Part shown: piece by piece, positions 35,320 to 44,477 of the stretch | How positions within the stretch are numbered: position 1 is the stretch's first letter | Layout: every line of letters begins with the position of its first letter | DNA from: Acinetobacter sp. Ac_5812 | GTDB taxonomy: Bacteria > Pseudomonadota > Gammaproteobacteria > Pseudomonadales > Moraxellaceae | Reading direction: 5' to 3' | NCBI RefSeq assembly: GCF_013072695.1 | Contig: NZ_LXUK01000024.1 | Location: 53,842 to 117,841 of the forward strand | DNA: 64,000 nt | Made by a program: the position numbers and the translations under genes | The notes under the pieces: generated by a model | Databases searched by the model: none | Seen by the model: only the letters and a program-made list of their open reading frames with translations | Told to the model about the DNA's origin: nothing

Positions 35320-35670
35320 TTACTCTGTTGTCGCTACCGTGATTGTTTCTTTGGGGGTAGAGACACCACCGAGTGCCTGACATGCTTGTTTATATAATTG
35401 ATATTTTTGTTGTACAACTTCATCGAGCGGAATGTCAAAGAGATCTTCACCATTCTTATATTGTTCAATATAAGATGCTGCTTTGTCTTTATTCGCCGCC
35501 AGTGATTGTTGATAAAAATTTGAAATAGAAGAAGTTGCTAACTCATTGGATTCAATATTATTACATTGAAAACTCTGTAGGACTTTTTCAGCGCGTTTTA
35601 CTTCGCTTGATTTCCCAAAGATACAACCTGTTAAGCTCACTGTGGCAATGAGCAAGTACAAAAGCTTCAT
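35320..35670 (-). CDS. Small lipoprotein of unknown function
   Basis: A 116-residue protein with a type II signal peptide, MKLLYLLIATVSLTGC, with the LTGC lipobox and predicted acylation at Cys16. The mature part is polar and helical, with cysteines in FQCNN and KQACQ that could pair. No recognised domain. It lies upstream of the DUF2238 gene on the same strand. Confidence 0.72.
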   Translation of the reverse strand: MKLLYLLIATVSLTGCIFGKSSEVKRAEKVLQSFQCNNIESNELATSSISNFYQQSLAANKDKAASYIEQYKNGEDLFDIPLDEVVQQKYQLYKQACQALGGVSTPKETITVATTE

Positions 35671-35818
35671 GATCGATAGAGTAGAATTTTAAAGGACGTA
35701 TTATTGTATATATGACTAATTTTATAAATTAATTATTTATGTCTAACACGATAAAAATTAATATTTTTTATGCAATCACACGATTTGATCGGACAAAATA
35801 AATAGGGCGGATTGAAAA

Positions 35819-36424
35819 ATGAAAATAAGAAATGCGCAGAAGCATGATGTTGATGCTTGTGTACCTTTAATTTATAGCGCAGCTGAGGCCTTATTTGATT
35901 ACATCTATCAACATAAGCAGATCAGCGCGAAATGTTTTATTCATAATGAATTTTTGTCAGAGCATGGTTATAGCAGTTATAAGTTGCATTGGGTAGTCGA
36001 GCATCATGATAAGATAGTTGCGACAGTTGCCTGTTATGGCAAAAAGGATTTACTGGGTATGGATCAGGGGACTCTTAAGAATATCTGGGATACTTACAAG
36101 CTTGGATTTCCTCGTATTGTATCCAGAGCTTTACTAGCAGGTTCTGTAGTGACCAAACCGAGTGAATTGTGTCTGCATATTGCTAATTTTGGTGTTCATC
36201 CAGATTATCGAGGTCAGGGCATAGGCTCTTTATTGTTGCAACATCTGAAAGTATCCGCTCAGCAACAAGGCTATGTTGCATTATCTTTAGATGTATCACA
36301 GGAGAATCATCGAGGGCAGCAGCTTTATGAACGGATTGGTTTTAAGGTGATCAAGGAAACCATATTTAAAGGAGCGAGGAATTATTCGATTCCAAACGGT
36401 CGCCGTATGGAGTGGTTATTTTAA
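35819..36424 (+). CDS. GNAT-family N-acetyltransferase
   Basis: A 201-residue GNAT acetyltransferase. The acetyl-CoA-binding motif A is FGVHPDYRGQGIGSLLLQHLK (R-G-Q-G-I-G), followed by LSLDVSQENHRGQQLYERIGFKVI, the usual C-terminal motif B. The acceptor substrate is not predictable. It is preceded by a possible GGGCGG ribosome-binding site and stands alone on the plus strand. Confidence 0.87.
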   Translation: MKIRNAQKHDVDACVPLIYSAAEALFDYIYQHKQISAKCFIHNEFLSEHGYSSYKLHWVVEHHDKIVATVACYGKKDLLGMDQGTLKNIWDTYKLGFPRIVSRALLAGSVVTKPSELCLHIANFGVHPDYRGQGIGSLLLQHLKVSAQQQGYVALSLDVSQENHRGQQLYERIGFKVIKETIFKGARNYSIPNGRRMEWLF

Positions 36425-36508
36425 ACAGCTAATAAAAATATTCAATTGATTGATAAAAAATGATTTTTAGCGGTATGCTAAATAGGAAGGTCATCAACAC
36501 ATCTGGTT

Positions 36509-36913
36509 ATGCGAATTCAGTACATTTTTTTATTCTGTTTTTTAATAGGCCTTTCTACTGGGGTTTATGCGGATGACTATGATTTTTTTGTAGCGCCGAG
36601 TGAAGATACCGAACAGATGTTTGATGCTGCTTATCCTGAAATGAAAACAGCATATTCGGTTTTGCATAACCAATTTTTTCAAAATGAACGTTGGCGTGTC
36701 TATAATTATACGGCTTATCAAACCAATCAGTTTAACCATAAGATGTTAACCGGCGACACCACTAGCCTGTCACTGGATGATTTTTCGATTTCAGTCGGTT
36801 ATGGCATGATGTATCAGTTGAACCAGACCAATCGAATTGGTTATGAATATCTTTCCAGCTTTCCCTTTGACCGAGGGCAATTGATTCGATTCTTCTGGTT
36901 AAGGATTTTTTAA
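36509..36913 (+). CDS. Small secreted protein, possibly envelope-associated, unknown function
   Basis: A 134-residue protein with a Sec signal peptide ending at GVYAD. The mature part has short amphipathic strands (SISVGYGMMYQLNQTNRIGYEYL) and ends in RFFWLRIF with a terminal phenylalanine, which suggests association with the outer membrane. No known domain. The 3' end overlaps the convergent rsmD stop by 4 nt. The best ribosome-binding-like sequence (AGGAAGG) is 17-18 nt upstream, so the start is moderately supported. Confidence 0.65.
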   Translation: MRIQYIFLFCFLIGLSTGVYADDYDFFVAPSEDTEQMFDAAYPEMKTAYSVLHNQFFQNERWRVYNYTAYQTNQFNHKMLTGDTTSLSLDDFSISVGYGMMYQLNQTNRIGYEYLSSFPFDRGQLIRFFWLRIF

Positions 36914-37458
36914 CTGACTTTTTGATATAAACCGGCTCTGACCATACCCGCTTTGGTTTCTTTTATTTTCTGCCAAGTAGGGGGTAGAATGAGCTGAGCT
37001 AAATCTCGATCTGCTTCCACATAAATAAAAGCATTGTTTTCGATCATTGGGTCAGCAAGTTCAGCTAACTCTTGCCATAAATCCAGACTATAGGGTGGAT
37101 CAAGAAACACCACATCAAAACTTGAGTTTAATTTTTTTAAAGCTTGTTGTGCCGTTGCAACATGCAGTTGGCAATTTTCTGCTTTTAACAGTTGAATATT
37201 GTCTTTTAAGACTTTGGCCTGTATTGGATTCGGTTCAATCATCACGACTTTAGCAGCTCCACGAGAAAGTGCTTCAAATCCTAACGCACCTGAGCCACTG
37301 CACAAGTCTAAAACCTGTGCGTTTTGGATATCCCACATCAACCAATTGAATAGAGTTTCACGGACACGATCTGGTGTTGGACGTAAACCATCAATACTGG
37401 CAAAGGGTAAAGTACGGCGTTTCCAGTTACCACCGATGATACGTAATTGATTTTTCAT
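36910..37458 (-). CDS. rsmD: 16S rRNA (guanine(966)-N(2))-methyltransferase RsmD
   Basis: A 182-residue methyltransferase that modifies G966 of 16S rRNA. The SAM motif is VLDLCSGSGALGFEALSRGA and the catalytic motif is LDPPYS (N/D-P-P-Y). The start overlaps the mrdA stop in a TAATG arrangement, so the two are translationally linked. Length is normal for the family. Confidence 0.94.
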   Translation of the reverse strand: MKNQLRIIGGNWKRRTLPFASIDGLRPTPDRVRETLFNWLMWDIQNAQVLDLCSGSGALGFEALSRGAAKVVMIEPNPIQAKVLKDNIQLLKAENCQLHVATAQQALKKLNSSFDVVFLDPPYSLDLWQELAELADPMIENNAFIYVEADRDLAQLILPPTWQKIKETKAGMVRAGLYQKVS

Positions 37459-39497
37459 TATTCAGTCACGCCATCTGTAGGTTGAGCAACTGTTGCTGGC
37501 GCAACAGGTGTAGAAGCTGGAGCGGATGAAGCGACGGGTGTAGACGTCGCTTGGCTGTTTTGTGTTGTTGTCGTTGCAATACTGCTGCTTGGTAGTTCAC
37601 CAGGTTTAATCCCCGCAGTCATTAAGCCTCCACTGACTTGATGGCTAGCTGGACGAAGTGGATTCTTTTTACGTGTCACCAGCCAATAGTCAAAGATTGG
37701 ACGTGCCAGTTGGGCAGCTGAACCGCCATGTTTACCATTTTCCCAAACCACGGCAATCGCAATTTCTGGATTGTCGGCAGGCGCAAAACCAACGAATAAG
37801 CCATGGTCCCATTGTCGAGATGAAAGCGCTGCTTCGTTATAACGTTTACCTTGAGCAATACTCTTGACTTGGGCTGTCCCTGTTTTACCTGCGATTGAAT
37901 ATTGCAAACCACCTTTAATGCCACGACCTGTACCGGATTGGATGACATCCACCATTGCATCATGCATGTTGATCCAATCTTGTTCTGTGCCATTGAAGTT
38001 AATTTTGCCATCAGGTGCGTTATGGACGCTAAATTTTTTGGCGCCTTTGGTTTCTCTGAGTACATGTGGTGTGACATGTGAACCTTTATTGGCGGTGATC
38101 GCAGTTGCCATGGCAAGTTGTAAAGGTGTAGAGGTAAATGCCCCTTGCCCGATACTGACTGAAATGGTTTCACCTTTGAGCCATTTGGATTTACGCGTTC
38201 GCATTTTCCATTCAGGGCTCGGGTAGAGACCTGTGCTTTCACTTGGTAAATCAACCCCAGTCTTTTCGCCAAAGCCAAATTGGCGCATCCAGTCATTCAT
38301 TTTCTCAATGCCCATGCGATAGGACAGCACATAGAAATAGGTGTCGCAGGACACAATTTGTGCTTTATGCATGTTCACTGAACCATGACCCGTCTTTTTA
38401 TGGTCACGGAAGCGGTGACTATCACCAGGCAATGAGAAATAACCTGGATCGGAAATTGCAGTGCTCCAATCGACAAGACCATAATGAATACCGCCCAAAC
38501 CAAACATCGGTTTAATGGTGGAACCTGGTGGATACGCCCCCTGAACCGCACGGTTATAAAGTGGTTGATCAAGGTTGTCACGCAGGCCGCTATAGTCTTT
38601 AGAGCTAATTCCTGTCACGAAGAGGTTTGGATTAAAACTTGGGCTGGAGACCAGTGCGAGGATTTCACCTGTACGAGGATCCATCGCTACAATTGCACCA
38701 CGACGATCTGCCAATTGTTTTGCGGCAATGGTTTGCAGACCGTAATCAAGCGATAAATACAGATCATTACCACGTGCTGGATTCTGGCGACCTAAATTAC
38801 GTAGTACATTGCCGTGTGCATCGGCTTCGACAGATTCATAGCCAGGAATACCATGCAACAGGTCTTCATAGCTTTTTTCGACCCCAATTTTACCAATCAG
38901 GTTGGTACCCGCGTATAAATCCTTATCAATAGACTTGAGTTCTTTATCATTGATACGACCCACATAACCAATCACATGTGCAAACAATTCACCATGTGGA
39001 TAGTAGCGGGTCATTTGGGTTTCAATTTTGACCCCCGGAAAGGCGTATTTCACTTCACTGAATTTGGCAATATCGGTTTCAGTCAAATTCAATTTGATCG
39101 CAAGGCGTTCGGTTTTACGTGCAGTTTTGACACGGCTTTTAAAGCGGTCAACATCATCTTGGGTCAAGCCCAGAATTGGAATGAGACGGGTAATGGTGTC
39201 ATCAATATCGCTGACATCTGCACGACTCAGTGTTGCAGTAAAAACTGGATAGTTATCTGCCAAGAGCACGCCGTTACGATCGTAAATGTAGCCACGAGCA
39301 GGTGCTAAGGGCTGTAAGCGAATACGGTTCTTATCTGATGCCGTTGTAAAATCATCGTAATGAACGATCTGTAAATATGCATAACGACAGATCAATAAAA
39401 GTAGAAAAATCGCCACGACAAAGATTGCAAAAAAGATTCGACCCTTATAAATGCGCTTTTCTTGTTGCATATTTTTTAAAGGAAAGTGCTGTTTCAT
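37458..39497 (-). CDS. mrdA: Penicillin-binding protein 2 (peptidoglycan transpeptidase)
   Basis: A 679-residue class B PBP needed for rod-shaped elongation, target of some beta-lactams. It has one N-terminal membrane helix (IFFAIFVVAIFLLLLICRYAYL), a PBP dimerisation domain, and a transpeptidase domain with the active-site motif PPGSTIKP (SxxK), SCD motif in VSCDTYFY, and KTGTAQ. The C-terminus has a 40-50 residue Ser/Thr/Ala/Pro-rich tail (from residue about 630) that is not part of the catalytic core. rsmD follows with a 1-nt overlap. No rodA lies next to it in this window. Confidence 0.95.
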   Translation of the reverse strand: MKQHFPLKNMQQEKRIYKGRIFFAIFVVAIFLLLLICRYAYLQIVHYDDFTTASDKNRIRLQPLAPARGYIYDRNGVLLADNYPVFTATLSRADVSDIDDTITRLIPILGLTQDDVDRFKSRVKTARKTERLAIKLNLTETDIAKFSEVKYAFPGVKIETQMTRYYPHGELFAHVIGYVGRINDKELKSIDKDLYAGTNLIGKIGVEKSYEDLLHGIPGYESVEADAHGNVLRNLGRQNPARGNDLYLSLDYGLQTIAAKQLADRRGAIVAMDPRTGEILALVSSPSFNPNLFVTGISSKDYSGLRDNLDQPLYNRAVQGAYPPGSTIKPMFGLGGIHYGLVDWSTAISDPGYFSLPGDSHRFRDHKKTGHGSVNMHKAQIVSCDTYFYVLSYRMGIEKMNDWMRQFGFGEKTGVDLPSESTGLYPSPEWKMRTRKSKWLKGETISVSIGQGAFTSTPLQLAMATAITANKGSHVTPHVLRETKGAKKFSVHNAPDGKINFNGTEQDWINMHDAMVDVIQSGTGRGIKGGLQYSIAGKTGTAQVKSIAQGKRYNEAALSSRQWDHGLFVGFAPADNPEIAIAVVWENGKHGGSAAQLARPIFDYWLVTRKKNPLRPASHQVSGGLMTAGIKPGELPSSSIATTTTQNSQATSTPVASSAPASTPVAPATVAQPTDGVTE

Positions 39498-39736
39498 AGG
39501 GTGTCGACTTAATTACAAGATGGAGAGAATACAAAGGCTACGCATTTTAACGTAAGTTGCATGATCATACTGTAGAATTTTCAACAAATCATGCAAATGA
39601 TGCTGCGACAGCTTTTGACTTTGCAGACATTAAAATTGTATGGTCTTGTATATTAGAAGCAAAATAATTCTGTTAAAGTCACAAACAGTTTGAAATAGGA
39701 TTTTCCAATACACTCTTAGGGAAAATGGAGAAAATA

Positions 39737-40255
39737 ATGAGAAAAATTTGCCTTTTATTATCGGTTTTAACACTTACTGGTTTTGCCCATGCTGACGAAA
39801 ATCCGTTTAAGCCTGAGCCTAAATTAAAAGATGCAAACGTTTCAACATGGAATGTCGGTGCAGGTTTTACCAAGAAATTATTACATGCCAACCTTGAATG
39901 GGTAAATCCTTATGGGATTGCCTACGCCAAAGCGGGTGCATTTTTAAATGATGACAATGAACCCGGTGGGCAAGTTGGATTCCGTTACCCGTACTACTTA
40001 ACCGGTACCGATAAAAATGGTTATTACCTTGGTGTCTATGCAGGACATTTAGATAGTAAGAACTATGGTGGTAAACAAAAGGGCAATTTGGGTGTCGGTG
40101 CCGATCTAGCTTATGTCTGGTTGAATAGTGAGCGTATCAGCACGTTCAGCGTAGGCGCAGGCGTACGCGAAAAAATAGAAGATGGGAATGGCAATACTGT
40201 GAAAAAATCAGAACCTGTCCTTCAGTTTTCTTATACCTTAAGTTTTGGTTTATAA
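39737..40255 (+). CDS. Small outer-membrane beta-barrel-like protein
   Basis: A 172-residue secreted protein. The signal peptide is MRKICLLLSVLTLTGFAHA, and the mature part shows repeated amphipathic strands (WNVGAGFTKKLLHANLEWV, QVGFRYPYYLTG, YYLGVYAGHL, GVGADLAYVWL, FSVGAGVREKI, VLQFSYTLSFGL) consistent with an 8-stranded barrel. It resembles YfaZ-type small OM proteins but no clear assignment is possible. The ATG at 39737 is chosen because GGAGAAA sits upstream; an earlier ATG at 39725 has no good site. It is convergent with nothing and precedes a DUF445 gene by 60 nt. Confidence 0.7.
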   Translation: MRKICLLLSVLTLTGFAHADENPFKPEPKLKDANVSTWNVGAGFTKKLLHANLEWVNPYGIAYAKAGAFLNDDNEPGGQVGFRYPYYLTGTDKNGYYLGVYAGHLDSKNYGGKQKGNLGVGADLAYVWLNSERISTFSVGAGVREKIEDGNGNTVKKSEPVLQFSYTLSFGL

Positions 40256-40316
40256 GAGGAAATTAGCGTTCATCCTTTTATAGGCCATCATGTATCAATA
40301 ATTCAGAGAGTCATGC

Positions 40317-41630
40317 ATGTTTGATTACGTCAATGAATTGTGGCAGATTTTCCTAAATCGACCTGACCATCTGGCAGTCTTAAGTATCATCCCTGTGACC
40401 GCCTTTGTAACATGGGCACACGTATGGATGGCATTGAAAATGGTATTTTACCCAATCAACTTTTGGGGATTCCATTTAGGACCATTACCTGTAGGTTGGC
40501 AAGGGATTGTGCCACGTAAAGCTGGACGTATTTCAGGCATCATCACTGATAACACTTTATCTAAATTGGGTTCATTGCGAGAGTTTTTAGAAGCAATGGA
40601 TCCAGAAGATATGGCGATGATCATCGGTGAGCAAGTCGGATTCGAGCTTGAGCATCTGATTGATGAAGTGATGATTGATCGTAATGCTGTACTTTGGGAA
40701 AACCTGCCTTATTCGATTAAGCGTCGTATCTATGCGCAAGCACATAAACAGTTACCAACGACACTTCGGGAACTTGTGACTGAGCTGACCATGAACGTTG
40801 AGTCACTGGTTGATATGCGTGAAATGGTGGTGAGCCAAATGGAAGGTGACCGCCGTTTGATGGTACGCATGTTTCTGAAAGTGGGTCAGAAAGAAATTAA
40901 TTTTATTTGGCATATCAGTGCATTAATTGGGATGTTCTTTGGTATTTTCCAAATGATCGTGTGGTTTGTAGTGCCATGGCACTGGACGGTTCCATTTTGG
41001 GCTGCCATTTGGGGCTTTTTAACCAACTGGATTGCGATTTGGATGGTATTTAATCCGATTGAGCCGCATTATATTCGTTATCCGCAGATTTTCCGTCTGA
41101 CCAAAGACCGTAAATTCCCTTGGATTGTGCCTGTTTTGAAGATTGGTACTTACAACGTTCAAGGTGCCTTTATGAAGCGTCAGGAAGAGGTTTCCGATGT
41201 ATTTGCCAGTGTGGTGACTGAAGATTTAATTACCTTAAAGTCCATCATGACTGAAATGATGTATGGCAGTAAAAAAGACAAAACCCGTCGTATTGTCAAG
41301 CGTCATATCAATGAAATCATGGAAACTCCACTGGTCAGAACCTCATTGCAGCTTTCATTAGGGCCAAGAGAATATGCTAGACTCAAGACCGACTTGATTG
41401 ATCGCTCAATTGAAATTACCATGGGACCAGTATGTGACCCAGCTTTGAATGCAAGTCGCGCGCAGAAGATCTTTCAAATGTTTAGAGACCGCATCCGTGA
41501 ACTAACACCGAAAGAGTTCCAAAACTTATTGCGTCCTGCGTTCCAAGAAGATGAGTGGATCTTAATTGTACTCGGTGGGGTGACTGGTTTCTTTGCTGGT
41601 TTAATTCACTTATTTGTTGCTTTCTTATAA
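40317..41630 (+). CDS. DUF445-family membrane protein
   Basis: A 437-residue protein with an N-terminal membrane segment, a large helical cytoplasmic DUF445 domain (DEVMIDRNAVLWENLPYSIKRR, PIEPHYIRYPQIF), a central pair of hydrophobic segments (HISALIGMFFGIFQMIVWFVVPW) and a C-terminal hydrophobic tail (LIVLGGVTGFFAGLIHLFVAFL). DUF445 proteins are predicted membrane or envelope proteins without a firm function. It lies 83 nt upstream of adk on the same strand. Confidence 0.8.
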   Translation: MFDYVNELWQIFLNRPDHLAVLSIIPVTAFVTWAHVWMALKMVFYPINFWGFHLGPLPVGWQGIVPRKAGRISGIITDNTLSKLGSLREFLEAMDPEDMAMIIGEQVGFELEHLIDEVMIDRNAVLWENLPYSIKRRIYAQAHKQLPTTLRELVTELTMNVESLVDMREMVVSQMEGDRRLMVRMFLKVGQKEINFIWHISALIGMFFGIFQMIVWFVVPWHWTVPFWAAIWGFLTNWIAIWMVFNPIEPHYIRYPQIFRLTKDRKFPWIVPVLKIGTYNVQGAFMKRQEEVSDVFASVVTEDLITLKSIMTEMMYGSKKDKTRRIVKRHINEIMETPLVRTSLQLSLGPREYARLKTDLIDRSIEITMGPVCDPALNASRAQKIFQMFRDRIRELTPKEFQNLLRPAFQEDEWILIVLGGVTGFFAGLIHLFVAFL

Positions 41631-41713
41631 TTAATTTGATGTTGGTTGAGTGATAAGTCTGTATGATATTGCTCAATTTAAGATTTATTGTTTTTAAATG
41701 AGGATGTTCTTTT

Positions 41714-42367
41714 ATGCGCATTATTTTACTCGGACCACCTGGGGCAGGCAAAGGTACTCAAGCTCAGTTGATCTGTAAGCGCTACAATATCCCACAAATT
41801 TCAACCGGTGATATGCTCCGTGCTGCAATTCGTGAAGGTACTGAACTTGGCTTAAAAGCGAAAAGCGTCATGGAATCAGGCGGTTTAGTATCTGATGAAC
41901 TGATTATTGGCTTGGTTAAAGAACGTATTGCTCAGCCTGACTGTGAAAATGGTTGTATCTTTGACGGTTTCCCACGCACAATTCCACAAGCTGAAGCATT
42001 AGAAACAGCTGGAATTAGCATTGATCACGTGATTGAGATTGCTGTACCTGACGAAGAAATCGTGCAACGTCTTTCTGGTCGTCGTCAGCACCCTGCATCG
42101 GGTCGTGTTTATCACATCGTTTATAATCCACCAAAAGTGGAAGGTAAAGATGATGAAACTGGTGAAGAACTGGTTCAACGTCCAGATGACCAAGAAGAAA
42201 CGATTCGTAAGCGTCTTGGGTCTTACCATAGCGAAACTGAGCAATTGGTTGGTTTCTATCAAGGTCGTGCTGCTTCTGGTGAAAATGCGCCAACTTATGA
42301 CAAGCTAGATGGTTTACGTGCAATCGAAAACGTTCAAGCTGATTTATTTGCAATCTTAGATAAATAA
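41714..42367 (+). CDS. adk: Adenylate kinase
   Basis: A 217-residue cytoplasmic nucleotide kinase balancing ATP, ADP and AMP. The P-loop is GPPGAGKGTQAQ at residues 7-18, the AMP-binding region is TGDMLRAA, and the LID contains GRRQHPASGRVYHIVYNPP, the non-zinc type as in E. coli. FDGFPRT and RPDDQEETIRKRL complete the family. It ends with a strong terminator. Confidence 0.97.
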   Translation: MRIILLGPPGAGKGTQAQLICKRYNIPQISTGDMLRAAIREGTELGLKAKSVMESGGLVSDELIIGLVKERIAQPDCENGCIFDGFPRTIPQAEALETAGISIDHVIEIAVPDEEIVQRLSGRRQHPASGRVYHIVYNPPKVEGKDDETGEELVQRPDDQEETIRKRLGSYHSETEQLVGFYQGRAASGENAPTYDKLDGLRAIENVQADLFAILDK

Positions 42368-42384
42368 TTTAAGTTGCCGATTTT

Positions 42385-42413
42385 AAAAGAGCTCTGAATA
42401 CAGAGCTCTTTTT
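42385..42413 (+). terminator. Terminator of adk
   Basis: Stem AAAAGAGCTCTG / CAGAGCTCTTTT with an AATA loop and T run, 18 nt after the adk stop. Confidence 0.93.
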
Positions 42414-42428
42414 ATTTGGAGAAAGCTC

Positions 42429-42611
42429 ATGCTAAAAGTTGTTTTGATTTTAGTGGTCATTTTCAGCATCGTTTTACTGTTATTTCTTTTGTACCAAAGT
42501 CAGAAAATGCTGCGTCATGTGCAACAGCAACAAGCCTTGGAAAATAGAAAAAATGGCAAAGCTCGCCAATTACATCCAAAACTGCAACAGCAAAAAAAAC
42601 CTCAGGATTAA
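42429..42611 (+). CDS. Small single-pass membrane protein, unknown function
   Basis: A 60-residue protein: an N-terminal hydrophobic helix (LKVVLILVVIFSIVLLLFLLY) followed by a basic, glutamine-rich cytoplasmic tail (QKMLRHVQQQQALENRKNGKARQLHPK). A TTGGAGAAAGC ribosome-binding region precedes the ATG, which supports translation. No known family is recognised. It starts 60 nt after adk and its stop overlaps a convergent terminator shared with nth. Confidence 0.65.
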   Translation: MLKVVLILVVIFSIVLLLFLLYQSQKMLRHVQQQQALENRKNGKARQLHPKLQQQKKPQD

Positions 42612-42625
42612 CTGAGGTTTTTTAT
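42595..42625. terminator. Convergent terminator, small membrane protein / nth
   Basis: Stem AAACCTCAG / CTGAGGTTT with a short loop and T/A runs on both sides. The two opposing stop codons lie within it. Confidence 0.9.
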
Positions 42626-43294
42626 TGCGATTGGTTTACTTGCACCAAACTCAAACCGATCTGGCCAGTTACATACATCTGCAACGATACATTCACCACA
42701 TTTCGGTTTACGTGCAATACAACAATAACGCCCATGTAAGATCAGCCAGTGATGGGCATCAATAATAAATTCTTTCGGAATCACTTTAATCAAGCGATCT
42801 TCCACTTCTAACACGTTTTTTCCAACAGCTAAGCCTGTACGGTTACCGACACGAAAAATATGTGTATCGACTGCCATGGTCGGTTGACCAAAGGCAGTAT
42901 TCAGCACCACATTCGCCGTTTTACGCCCTACACCAGGTAGTGCCTCTAGCTCTTTGCGTGTTTCTGGAATTTGCCCTTGATATTGGTCCACCAGAATCCG
43001 GCAGGTTTTAATCACGTTTTCAGCTTTAGAATTATATAAGCCAATGGTCTTGATATATGATTTTAAACCATCAATTCCAAGGTCTAAAATGGCTTGAGCG
43101 GTATTGGCAACAGGATAGAGTTTATCCGTGGCTTTATTCACACTGACATCTGTTGCTTGAGCAGACAGCAATACTGCAATCAGGAGCTCAAAAGGAGAAG
43201 AGTAGTTCAACTCAGTCTGTGGGTTCGGTCTTTGTTCACGCAAACGTTCAAAAAAAGTCTGAATCTGCTTTTTAGTCATATTTTTTACGGACAT
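42608..43294 (-). CDS. nth: Endonuclease III (DNA glycosylase/AP lyase)
   Basis: A 228-residue base-excision repair glycosylase that removes oxidised pyrimidines and nicks abasic sites. The helix-hairpin-helix is LPGVGRKTANVVLNTAFG, with the catalytic Lys in GRKTA and Asp in AVDTHIFR. The C-terminal 4Fe-4S cluster ligands are the C-x6-C-x2-C-x5-C pattern in CIARKPKCGECIVADVC. The ATG directly follows the rnfB stop, with AGGAGG as ribosome-binding site inside the end of rnfB. Confidence 0.96.
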   Translation of the reverse strand: MSVKNMTKKQIQTFFERLREQRPNPQTELNYSSPFELLIAVLLSAQATDVSVNKATDKLYPVANTAQAILDLGIDGLKSYIKTIGLYNSKAENVIKTCRILVDQYQGQIPETRKELEALPGVGRKTANVVLNTAFGQPTMAVDTHIFRVGNRTGLAVGKNVLEVEDRLIKVIPKEFIIDAHHWLILHGRYCCIARKPKCGECIVADVCNWPDRFEFGASKPIAIKNLS

Positions 43295-44092
43295 TTAGAC
43301 CTCCTGCAATTCAGTTAAACGTTGTTGTAAGGCAAGCAATTGGGCTTGCTTTGATTCGTCAGCACGAACACTGAGTTGTTTTTCGAGTTTTTTAATTTGG
43401 GTACGTACTTTTGCAAGTTCGATTGTTGTTTTTGCATCGAGCGTTGGATTCTCTTTCGGCTTATCCGCTAAGGTTATCACCGGCACATTATGAAGTGTCT
43501 GAGAAAATTGGGCGAAAAATTCCACATCAATTTCAGCGCGAACAATCGGCCCTTTACGGCTCAAGCGACGTTTTTCTTCACGTTGAATATGGGCGTAATA
43601 ACGATGTCTTAAATCATCCTGTTCAGCGGTACGTTGTGCTGTGGTGGGTAAAGGTTGGGTATCTTCAACTAGATCAATACAATCGACAGGACAAGGTGGA
43701 ATACATAACTCACAACCGGTACACAAGTCAGTCAAAATGCTATGCATTAATTTGCCACTGCCAATAATCGCATCGACGGGGCAGGCGCTAATACATTTGG
43801 TACAGCCAATACATTCATCTTCACGAATCACCGCTTTGATCCGTTGCGGTCGACCGTCGAGTTGAATCTCCCAAACACTGCTTTCGGCAGTCAGTTGTGG
43901 TCGATCTAATAAAGCTGCCAATGCATCGGCAACAGGTTGTCCACCAGGCACACATTTATTTGCTTCTTCACCTTCTGCAATGGATTTTGCATAAGGTAAG
44001 CAGCCGTCACGATGCCCGCATAAACCACATTGTGTCTGTGGTAACAGTTGGTCGATTTGGACAATAAGCGCGTGTTGTGCAGTTGGGGACAT
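43295..44092 (-). CDS. RnfB/RsxB-like 4Fe-4S ferredoxin, lacking the membrane anchor
   Basis: A 265-residue iron-sulphur protein. The N-terminal cluster motif is CGLCGHRDGCLPYAKSIAEGEEANKCVPGG, typical of RnfB, followed by two 4Fe-4S ferredoxin motifs, CIGCTKCISACPVDAI and CTGCELCIPPCPVDCID. A C-terminal region of about 130 residues ends in a predicted coiled coil (TIELAKVRTQIKKLEKQLSV). The hydrophobic N-terminal helix of E. coli RsxB is absent, so the protein looks soluble. The nth gene follows with no gap, as in the rsx-nth cluster of E. coli, but rnfA, C, D, G and E are not in this window. The ATG at 44092 is preferred to a TTG at 44110. Confidence 0.85.
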   Translation of the reverse strand: MSPTAQHALIVQIDQLLPQTQCGLCGHRDGCLPYAKSIAEGEEANKCVPGGQPVADALAALLDRPQLTAESSVWEIQLDGRPQRIKAVIREDECIGCTKCISACPVDAIIGSGKLMHSILTDLCTGCELCIPPCPVDCIDLVEDTQPLPTTAQRTAEQDDLRHRYYAHIQREEKRRLSRKGPIVRAEIDVEFFAQFSQTLHNVPVITLADKPKENPTLDAKTTIELAKVRTQIKKLEKQLSVRADESKQAQLLALQQRLTELQEV

Positions 44093-44110
44093 GTATCGAG
44101 AGTGAAGCAA

Positions 44111-44477
44111 AAAACAGGGAGCTTAGTATAGCAAATAAAGCTTTAACACGGCGAAGCAATCTAAAAAGATGTCAATTACTTGGGTGTTTTAATGCTTAAA
44201 AATGGTGCTAATGATGAAATTTTTTAGTGCATTTTTGTCTATAAATTAGACTGCTACTCTTCTTTGCAATGAAGTTCTGCGATTCATTGGTATGCTTTTA
44301 CTTGTATTTATTATATAAATAACGAACATTTTTTGATTTAAGATTATGATTTTAATTGATAAAAAGAGTTAAGCATAAAAATAATATTGTGATGAAATAG
44401 TAATCTGTATTTAATAGATGCAAAATTCTATTTTGGTGCATTTTTCGCACCAAGATAAACCATAGACTCGGGGGTGA
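44111..44477. other. 367-bp divergent intergenic region, rnfB-like / gdhA
   Basis: AT-rich. The only structure I can support is an inverted repeat TTGGTGC / GCACCAA with a 7-nt spacer (44433-44453), 25 nt before the gdhA start. No ORF is credible. Confidence 0.5.

Noticed and set aside
37658..39308. Plus-strand ORFs opposite mrdA
   Set aside because: Antisense shadows of PBP2, which has all transpeptidase motifs.
44433..44453. NtrC site before gdhA
   Set aside because: The half sites are in the opposite orientation (GGTGC outward) to the known GCAC-N-GTGC NtrC pattern.
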